Source: Heloderma charlesbogerti (Eukaryota; Chordata; Lepidosauria; Squamata; Helodermatidae). Taken from it: 64,000 bases of DNA. Below are positions 56,531 to 64,000 of this stretch, one piece after another. The notes under the pieces were generated by a model. The model was given only the letters and a program-made list of their open reading frames with translations. It made no database searches and was not told where the DNA came from. A program made the position numbers and the translations under genes. The stretch is taken from the NCBI GenBank assembly GCA_026122225.1, contig JANEZZ010001858.1:250501-314500 (forward strand), written 5' to 3'. Position 1 is the first letter of the stretch. Each line of letters opens with the position of its first letter.

Positions 56531-57348
56531 CTGCCATGACTGAATACCCAGAAGCCTCTTGCCTTTGCCAGTCATTCCACATTTGGATCCTGATAGAGCA
56601 TGTAACATGTGTGCCACAGAATACACACTGTTGTAGATAGCATAGCTGTGACTGGACATGCTCATGTTGAACAAGGAAGCAGGCATTTCCTCCAGCTTCT
56701 CCTTTCCAGTACACTTGGTTGATCCCCTTGGAAAGCTTTGGCCTGATTTCGGAAATGAACATTCAAATGTCCTTTCCCACCATTCATGGAGAAAAATGTC
56801 TCCTTGTGGTTGGAGTGGATCTAAAGCCAGAAGAAAATGTTTGAAAAGTGGCACATCCCTTTTGTAGACTCTGAAGTGCAAAGCACCATGGAAGACATCT
56901 AGATCTCTCCTGCCCAAGGAAGATCCCATCACAGCAATTTCCCAATGGAATGTCAGGATCCAAACCTTCCTAAATATTATGTTAGTATCCTCTTCATACA
57001 CACCCAATAGAATTGTTAATAGTTCTGTAACACTATTGCCTGCAAAGACAATAATCACTTGAGGCTCATACCAAGAACTAGGAACAGAGTCCATTCGTGA
57101 TTGAAGGCGATTAAGCAGGTTCGTTGACTTGAACATTTCGGTGATGGCCACACAGATGTCCTTCTGCTTGAACATTGGTGTCAGTGTCTGGATAAAAAAT
57201 TCACCACTGTCACTCTCAGTTCCAGTGGAAATGCAGGAGCAGCTGGACTAAGCCCACATACTGAGGAACTTCATTGGGATCAATCCGGTAAAAAGAAGGA
57301 AATGTCCTTTTTCTCCCCCTAAACAGGGTCAAATAAGCCATAACCAAG
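56531..57348 (-). pseudogene. V2R exon 3 of the pseudogene (nonsense and deletion)
   Basis: Acceptor CCGCAG and donor GTAACA are retained. TAG (57319-57321) replaces the Gln codon of the intact copy near the exon start. About 20 bp are missing between HWN and DSGE. The distal part ([36 protein letters not shown]) is open and ends SWQ. Confidence 0.9.
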
Positions 57349-57805
57349 CTGCGGGAAGGGATTTCCTGTTAATCTCCAGCAGCAGAATTCTGTGACACTT
57401 TAAGGACTAGCACATGTTCCATGGACTCCTACAGCTGACTTCAGGTGCATGAACAATTATCCTGAATGAAGACATCTCTTTTAATAATGTCCATCTAAAT
57501 ATGAAGCGAAATTTGGTGATGTCTTTAAGACTGTCCCAGTGCTGATATCAACCCAGAAATCAGGGCTACCATGACATAATTTCAAACCATTGCAATGAAA
57601 GGGACCTTGTGTTTATATTCTAGAAATGTGACTCTTTGTATGCATAGTGGGGGCTTTTTGCTGTTAGGTTCCCTTCCCAAATGCACTAGTTTGGTCAAAA
57701 TGGTTCCATTGTGTGTGGAAATGCATCAGGACAGACAAAATAGAAACTGTGACACAAGGTCAATGGGGTTAATGGGGATGTGGTTGAAACATGAGCTCTT
57801 TTATA

Positions 57806-58020
57806 TGGAAATAGGAACAGAAGAAGAAAACTGCTGGATCAGACCAAGGCCCATCTAGTCCAGCATTCTGTATGCGCAGTGGCCAACCAGCTGCCTGTGG
57901 GAAACCCACAAGCACAGCATGAGCACAACAGCACCCTCCCACCCATGTTCCCCAGCAACTGGTGTACACAGGCTCACTGCCTCTGATACTAGAGAAAGCA
58001 TATAGCCATCAGAACGAGTA
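57806..58020 (+). repeat. Dispersed repeat (family unassigned)
   Basis: CTGCTGGATCAGACCAAGGC, CCATCTAGTCCAGCATTC and GTGGCCAACCAGCTGCC; related sequence at 59240-59400 and, reversed, 19797-19925. A common sauropsid repeat by memory; family not asserted. Confidence 0.55.
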
Positions 58021-58444
58021 CCACTGAGAGCCCAATATATGGAAGACTGATGCATTTTATATTCCTTGGGAGAGGCTTCCCCCAGTCCTGGGACTTCAGC
58101 TGTGTTAGCTGAAAGCAGCAAGAACAACATGGAGTCTTGTAGCCCCCCTTGTTCGTTTGTGAGCCTTTAAGGTGTCACTAGCCTCCTTGTTATTTCTCTC
58201 AATGCAAACCCTTTTCTTACATTGCTAGCTGGAATTCATCACCAAGTAGCCACCTGAGATTCTTGGCTACAGCCAAGATTAGCACATGGCATGTTAGCCA
58301 AAGTCAAAAGGCGCCCGACTCCTGCTACCCAGAAGGCAACGCCCCCCTGCAGGGGCAAACCTATTTTCAGAGATTGGCCAGTCCACCGTACTGATCCTGA
58401 CCTCTACAGGTCCCCCATATCTGTCCCCAGATGAATCCCCTTAC

Positions 58445-58736
58445 CTGTGGGATTTTGAAGATGCCTATTAAGGATGCGATCTCCCTTGAGGAATGGGAGT
58501 CAAGACCCCTGATAACAGAGATCAGTTTATATTGCCTGTCACATTTATAATTGGGAATAATTTGCCCCCAGGTGGAAAGCAGAGAGTGGCTGTTCTCATG
58601 CATCCTTCTGGCAAGGTCCCTGTGCTCATAGATCTGGAAGCCAAGTGTTGTGTTGGGAAGGAGCATTGGATCCTTGTTGATCTCCATGATGGTAAATGCC
58701 AAGCCCAGGAAGTGCTGGTAGTTCCTGATTATCGGA
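58445..58736 (-). pseudogene. V2R exon 2 of the pseudogene (open)
   Basis: 292 bp with ATTGCAG acceptor and GTAA donor. It encodes IIRNYQHFLGLAFTI, LPNTTLGFQI and PNYKCDRQ, ending KIPQ. No lesion. Confidence 0.9.
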
Positions 58737-59239
58737 CTGCAATATTGAGAGTGACATTGGGAGGTGAGTGAGGATCTCAATGGAACTGATGTGAAATGAA
58801 GGGTTAAAACTTCCATCAGTTCCAACCATCTTTGAATCAAGAGAAAACTTTCCAGATCATAGACATCTACACAAAAGATTCACAGACAAATTCAGATTTA
58901 CCTATTGACACACACATACAAAAAGCCTTGCTAGGTGCATTTCACAGAACGCCTGGATAGCTCTGCGGGTTCAGAGATCAAATTCAGAACAAGCATAATT
59001 TATTTATGAATTTTCCATTTGTTATCTATTTCCATTGTTTATGTGCCACATTTCAGGATGCAAATGCCTCCAAGGAGGCTTACATGTAAAACCAAAATGC
59101 AATGATGCAAGCAAAATAAGTCAATCATAAAAAACAAACAAGCAAAAAAAACCCCCAAAACCCTTTGCAAGGGTCCTTCCCACAGGCAGCTTTATCAGGC
59201 TTAAGAATGACTAATCACTCTTAACTGAACCAAGAAGAA

Positions 59240-59400
59240 CACAGTAAGAAGAACATCAGATGAGCCCTGCTGGATCAGACCAAGGTGGCTCCCTCTAGCT
59301 CAGCATCCTGTTTCCATCAGCGGTTGGCCAAGATGCTTCCTGGGAGCCCCACAAGAAGATGAAGGCAACAGCCTTTCTTTCTCCTTCTCCCACACATAAC
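59240..59400 (+). repeat. Dispersed repeat, second copy
   Basis: GAGCCCTGCTGGATCAGACC and CAGCATCCTGTTTCC match the 57806-58020 repeat. Its reverse counterpart in intron 1 of the intact gene marks it as older than the gene duplication. Confidence 0.55.
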
Positions 59401-59639
59401 AACTCCTGTTCAGTGGTAGACTGCCTCTCATAATGGAATCTCTACTTAGCTATGATGGTTAATGACTGATCTCTGGGAAATTGTCTAATCCTAATTAAAG
59501 GGAATTCGACCCAGGGGACAATCTGTGCAGGCAGTATTGACCTAATTTCACCAAAGCTCTGACATGGCATACAGCAGCTGTCTGCTTAAATCAGCCCTTC
59601 ATCCAGGACCATGACTGGACAGTTGTTTTATTTTTAGAA

Positions 59640-60010
59640 GAAGGACCATAGTTCAATAATAGAGCCCTTCCTCTAATACAACTGGACTCAGGATCACCCC
59701 CTTCAATAAACAAGCAACCCCGGGGGAAAGAAAGCCTGTCTCAAACCCTGGAGAGCCTCTGACAGATGCTGAAGTAGAGAGGATCCATGGTTTGACTCTG
59801 TATGAGGCAGCTCCCGCTCTTCCTGTTCAAAGCAGCCCTTTATTCAGAGCCATGAGGACTGGCATCTTGGTTTAGTTTTAGCCAAAGCACCCACAGAGCA
59901 CCTGCTTTGCACAGGGAAGCCTCCAGGTTCAATCCCCTGCAGAATTTGTAGGTATGAGAGGGAAGGAAAGCCATGCCACGCAGTGCAGAAGAGATGGACT
60001 AGATGGACTG
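59640..60010 (+). repeat. Two tRNA-type SINE relics in V2R pseudogene intron 1
   Basis: About 59650-59830 has AAGCCTGTCTCAAACCCTGG and GACTCTGTATGAGGCAGC; about 59860-60010 has box B-like GGTTCAATCCC. Both have reverse counterparts at 19035-19345. Confidence 0.55.
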
Positions 60011-60237
60011 ATGGTGGGTCTGGCAGAAAGAGGCTTTCTGGGTGGCTCAGTCATTTTCGTTTTGCTCTGTTCAGAGGAATATTCGCACAGAGGAATTGCC
60101 GAATCCAAAATATATCTTAACATATATGCCAAGAGAAATGGATAGGTGTATAATTTACAAAAGTTTGCTGTTTTGCTTGGGAAAGGACTTTGTGCATAGA
60201 CATGGAGAAGGGTGTAAAGGTAATTGAGTATAGAGCG

Positions 60238-60262
60238 TTTCTTTTCTTTTCTTTTCTTTTCC
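60238..60262. repeat. (TTTCT)n microsatellite
   Basis: Five-base run TTTCT repeated about five times. Confidence 0.85.
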
Positions 60263-60635
60263 CTTCCAGGGTTTTCTTCTTGGAGAGGGGAGCTAACCTG
60301 TCACTGTTGAATGTAATGCCTATTTCAGTAGGTTTGTTGTGTGAATGTTTATTCCTTGCACTAAATATACTACAGAGTAGTTTGTTAATTATTTCAGCCT
60401 TTGACTATAAGTGTCCTTATTACTGTGACTACAAAACACACACAGTTATTTCATACTACATAATCTAGACCTAACCCTGAAAAAACGCCTGAAGCATCCA
60501 ACCGTTGGGAACTCCAGTTGTCCCCTACATTTGGCCATGGATGACAGGAGTTGTGGTCCAAATAATATCTGGGAATTCAAGGTTGGGAACCAGATCAGGA
60601 GTGGGCTGGCTTCCAATTTACAGGATCTACTTCAT

Positions 60636-60636
<1 letters not shown>

Positions 60637-60694
<58 letters not shown>
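60637..60694. repeat. (GT)n(GA)n compound microsatellite
   Basis: GT repeated about 16 times followed directly by GA repeated about 13 times. Confidence 0.95.
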
Positions 60695-60700
<6 letters not shown>

Positions 60701-61209
60701 TGCTAGCAGCCTGAGATCCCCAACCAGAGGCTGGTGCAAAAAGGACAGACACACTTAGAATTAATGTATTCTGAGCTGAGGAGTTTGTTTTGAGTACCAG
60801 AACTGAAGAGAGCATGCAGTTCTTGGATGCAAACCCCCACTCTTGGTTACCCCCATGTTTTCATCCTTTGAGCTATATAGGGTGGGAGGGAGTCCTTTGT
60901 TGCAGCTATTATTACACAACTGGGAATCAGAAAGTGCCCTGATTCACTGCAGATCATCCAGAGATCTCCCAGGAGATCCAGACCTACCTTCCCCAACCCT
61001 GTCTTAGATGAAGTCTGCCTGGGGCAGGGAGGGGGGACATTTCTTGGTCATTACCAGGTTATCAACATGAAACCAAATTATCAGTTAGTGTTGCCTCTGC
61101 TTCATACACAAAACCGCTCAGAATGAAGCCAGAGAAGAACTCTCAAGTCTCTTACAGTTATTATGAGTCAAAGTCAATCACAACAAGCCTCTGAGACTCA
61201 TATATCAAA

Positions 61210-61470
61210 TCTGGAAATGTTTATTTATTTATTGCATTTATATCCCGCCTTTTTTCCTCTTGCAAGGAATCCAAGGCAGCTGACATTATCCTCCTGCTCT
61301 CCGTTTTAAACTCACAACAACAACCCTGTGAGGTAGGTTGGGCTGAGAGTCTGTGACTGGCCCAAAGTCACCCAGTGAGCTTCCAGGGCCAAGTGGGGAC
61401 TAGAACCCGGCTCTCCCGGCACCCAGTCCATCACTTTCACCACTACACTATACTGGCTCACCACTACACT
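61210..61470 (-). repeat. tRNA-derived SINE (reverse)
   Basis: ATCCCGCCTTTTTTCCTCTT, CTCACAACAACAACCCTGTG and TAGAACCCGGCTCTCCCGG, then CACCACTACACTATACTGGC: the reverse of the 33818-34045 family, lying just downstream of exon 1 of the pseudogene. Confidence 0.7.
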
Positions 61471-61586
61471 GATGTTCAAATGTTGAACATCAGCAGCATT
61501 GCTGAAGCATATTGCTGGAAGGAGCTCCCTAATCTGAAAGCAAAGCTTCAAAGCATTTATCCCTGAAGGGATAAATTGGGGCTCAT

Positions 61587-61804
61587 GCCGGAACAACTAC
61601 CAAATTTAATGGGTCTAAACTATGAAATTCTCATGTCTCTTTATAAAAATATCTTCCAAGCGGTAAATTCCCACTAACAACGAGGTCTCCTGGCCTATAA
61701 TAGTCTTGCTGTTCTTTAGGCCCGGTCAAGAGGCACTTGGTTCTCAGCATCGTCTGGGTGGCCTGATGTAGGATCCAAAGCAGCAGCAGCAGCAGCAAAA
61801 TCAG
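61587..61804 (-). pseudogene. V2R exon 1 remnant (start, donor and frame lost)
   Basis: Exactly 218 bp when aligned to the intact exon. A leucine-rich leader (CTG repeats) precedes TKCLLT and YYRPGDLVVSGNLPLG. The first codon is CTG, codon 58 is TGA, and the donor position reads GCATGAG. Confidence 0.82.
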
Positions 61805-62732
61805 CAGCAGCTCAGAGACTTCCCTTCTAAGTCAAACAGAACCCAAAGAAGAGCTGATTTTACGGGCCCCAGCAGGGGAATTAGCAATAGCAATAAATGA
61901 CTAAGTGCTGAATGACCAGACACCACTCCAGCCCCACATGGAACTGCTCAGTGTGTTTTTGAAAGCATGTTCAAAAGCTTACATGTTTTTAAAGGCATGT
62001 TTTTTCTTCTTCCCTAGATTGCTTTGTTCTTTACTTCCTGGTTGGAAATCCATTAGGGATTCCTCAAGGATTACGGTCATTTTGATAATTCCAGGGTACT
62101 GCAGTAATCACAGCCCCTGAACGCTGGTCTCCCTTCGCACTTTGGAAGGAGAAAAACATGTTTGCATCACTCTTTGCTTCTTTGTGTGTCAGCTGGACTT
62201 GACTTTAGTCAGGTTATGCTCTTTGGCCTGAGCACCTCTATCCAAGATGGAGTCTGGGCTTGCACCAAAGTTCATTAACCCTGATGGATGTCTGGGTAAG
62301 GGGGGAGTAGGTGCCTGGTTATAGCAGTGCAGGACTGGGCAATATGGCATTGCTGGATGAAATGTCAGGTCTGTGTGCAGTTCTAACACCCTGTAGGGGA
62401 AGAGGACCTCTTAGGGTGGTCTATCCCTAGAGTCCCTTGAGGTGGGACCTTGATTGTAGTTTCCATGCATTTCCTTCATCACCTCCCCAAAACCACGTCC
62501 TTTTCCTTTGCGTGAAACCATTCACCCAACATTCACACCTCCCTGCATCTTTCTAACAGCAACAACAAAGACATTTATTAATTGCCCATCTGGCTGGGTG
62601 ACCAGCCAGATGGGCGATTAATAAATTTAATAAATAAATTTAATAAATAAATTAATAATAAATAATTAAAAAAGACACTGAGTGATTGAAACACAAGCAA
62701 TCTCACACCCAGGATATTTACAAAGTGTTACC
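61805..62732. other. 5' flank of V2R pseudogene and intergenic DNA
   Basis: About 62040-62130 is the reverse complement of about 17380-17470 (paralogous 5' flank). A perfect-looking hairpin lies at 62577-62622 followed by (ATTTAATAA)-type AT repeats to 62672. No gene seen. Confidence 0.5.
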
Positions 62733-63133
62733 TAGGGATGGCGGAGAATTCTGCCACGGACTCCAGTGAGGCCGGATTCTTTAGAATCCGCCCACTCGGA
62801 GTCCATGGCGGAATGGAGCAATCCCCCCGCCACCCCGTGAAGTCCCCACGGACCGGATCCTACCTGCCTGCGGCAGTCCGGATCCGACCGCTGCTGGCTG
62901 CTGCTCTGGTGTAGCCTATCATGGCTACAGCAGGGACACAAATGGCGTAGTGGATGCCATTTGCATCCCCGCTTTAAGCCGTGATAGGCTATGTAAATAT
63001 TTATGTAGCCTATCATGGCTAAAGCAGCAACACAAATGGCGTCCCCTACATGCATCCGCAGCAGCCTGGATCGCCTCCCCCCCCCCCCGCGGACCCCAGC
63101 AGAGCAAGGTAAGTGGGGTTTCGTATACCTCTA
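62733..63133 (+). mobile_element. Palindromic hAT-like transposon, copy 3 (401 bp)
   Basis: Starts TAGGGATGGCGGAGAATT like copy 2 and ends AAGGTAAGTGGGGTTTCG and a degenerate TACCTCTA. Internal GTGATAGGCTATGTAAAT with TTTATGTAGCCTATCAT palindrome (62974-63017). Flanks GTGTTACC and GCATTACA match at 5 of 8, possibly a decayed 8-bp target duplication. Not associated with CR1. Confidence 0.6.
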
Positions 63134-64000
63134 GCATTACACTGAGAACTCAAGCCTGCGTTCTGTTACAAAATTGTGATGGTTTACACAAGCAACAAAA
63201 GATCATAGAAAGTTCACAATGGCATCCTTCAGTCTACACAAGATTACCTATATTTAGACAGAGAAAACCTTAGAAGGAAATAATCTTTATTGACAGAAAT
63301 CAAGTAAAGATTGATTGAAAAGAGGGGAATGGAAATGGATAGAATTAAAATAATTAAAAACCACACACACACACACTTACATTGGAAAAATAAAACACAC
63401 TGTCTGAGTTGTTCCTCAGCTAGGCAAGAGTATTGGAGCAGATCTCAGGGAGGATCATGGCACCTTCTTCCAGCTGATCTGTGTTGCCCTGGAGGCAAGG
63501 GAATGATCCATCAAGGCCTTTGCAACAGGGATTGTGTCCAGCCTGTGGTGATTTACCCTTCAGTCTGATTCACATTCAGTGTGTGGACCGTGAGGAATCC
63601 CCCAGTTTGAGGAATGAGGAGGTCTGCTGATGTGGATCATGTCTAAGCCCTCCGAATGGAACCCCTGAACCCAAGAGATGCCAAGCAACCCTCTTAGAGG
63701 TGGCCATTCTTAGACCGGGCACCTTAGGAGAGAGAAGACACTCAAGTGGTTTAGGAGGATGTTTTGCTGGCCACAGATTGTTCAGGTCGGTCCTGCCACC
63801 AGTGTGAACTGGTAGCTTCTGGAGGGAAAGGCCTTGCTTGCCCTGACACTGGCGGCAGTGGGGGAAGGGGAGAGATGCACCTTTTTGGGGGGAGTACTAT
63901 GGACGTAAAGTGCCTCTCCCTCAATGAGTCACAGCAGCAATAATCACTCAGGGTTTTCCCCTGGGGGGTTTCCCCATGAAGTACTCACAGACCAAGGAAT
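63134..64000. other. Intergenic, no gene recognised
   Basis: A short (AC)n at 63361-63378. Remaining sequence read on both strands without recognisable coding or repeat signal. Confidence 0.4.

Larger units (their letters stand above)
52193..61804 (-). pseudogene. V2R pseudogene, all six exons present but broken
   Basis: Exons on the - strand: 1 at 61804-61587, 2 at 58736-58445, 3 at 57348-56531, 4 at 54821-54618, 5 at 54094-53968, 6 at 53103-52193. Lesions seen: exon 1 begins CTG where the intact paralogue has ATG, has TGA at 61631-61633 and a donor reading AT instead of GT; exon 3 has TAG at 57319-57321 and a deletion of about 20 bp near 57205, breaking the frame; exon 5 has TGA at 53972-53974 and has lost one cysteine of the CCYRC motif. 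Exons 2, 4 and 6 remain open with good splice sites. Intron 2 and the 5' flank align with those of the intact gene in inverted orientation, so the two loci are paralogues. Confidence 0.92.

Noticed and set aside
60505..60714. Cysteine/valine and arginine/glutamate repeat ORFs
   Set aside because: Translation of the (GT)n(GA)n microsatellite.

Overview
The window is nuclear DNA of a vertebrate, most likely a squamate reptile (lizard or snake). It carries BovB (RTE) LINEs, a SINE that fits the Sauria SINE family with a BovB-type 3' tail, many CR1 and L2 LINEs, tRNA-derived SINEs and hAT/Harbinger-type MITEs. Its single-copy-type genes are multi-exon vomeronasal type-2 receptor (V2R) genes, a family expanded in squamates. 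No prokaryotic gene organisation is visible. Everything here comes from reading the sequence and conceptual translation; no database search was run.

V2R content. One gene reads as intact on the + strand (17593-28253): six exons of 218, 292, 834, 210, 127 and 902 bp with GT/AG borders and compatible phases, totalling 2583 bp (860 codons plus stop). A second V2R locus on the - strand (52193-61804) has all six exons in order but is a pseudogene (start ATG to CTG, lost exon-1 donor, nonsense codons in exons 1, 3 and 5, a deletion in exon 3). A third on the - strand (9494-13437) keeps exons 6, 5 and 4 plus a tandemly repeated second set of exon 5 and half of exon 4, with nonsense codons. A scrap of exon 5 plus intron 5 lies at 40422-40560 (+).

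Layout. 1-5110: 3' part of a degenerate endogenous retrovirus-like element (- strand, LTR running off the left edge) split by a nearly full-length BovB (1784-4857). 5110-9256: two - strand CR1 copies, one interrupted by an A-rich retrotransposon insertion with a 14-bp target duplication. 9494-13437: V2R pseudogene. 13438-17285: a CR1 tail and a 3.4-kb L2. 17593-28253: intact V2R with CR1 copies in introns 2 and 3 and, in intron 5, a 1.2-kb Harbinger-like foldback element whose arms contain 5S rRNA-like sequence. 28.3-37 kb: intergenic, with CR1, L2, hAT-like MITEs, two BovB tails, tRNA SINEs and a Sauria-type SINE. 37.1-40.4 kb: - strand CR1 carrying a hAT-like palindromic transposon. 40.4-44.8 kb: V2R scrap, unexplained and GC-rich sequence. 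44.8-51.9 kb: + strand CR1 with tandem 5'-UTR monomers, an intact ORF1 (esterase-type) coupled to ORF2 by a TAATG overlap, the same palindromic transposon, then a second CR1. 52.2-61.8 kb: V2R pseudogene. 61.8-64 kb: intergenic with a third palindromic transposon.

The region looks like a birth-and-death V2R cluster repeatedly rebuilt by retrotransposons. The most unusual structures are the 5S-bearing foldback element, the palindromic transposon family fused to CR1 at the same junction in two places, and the CR1 with promoter-like monomers and a TAATG ORF junction.
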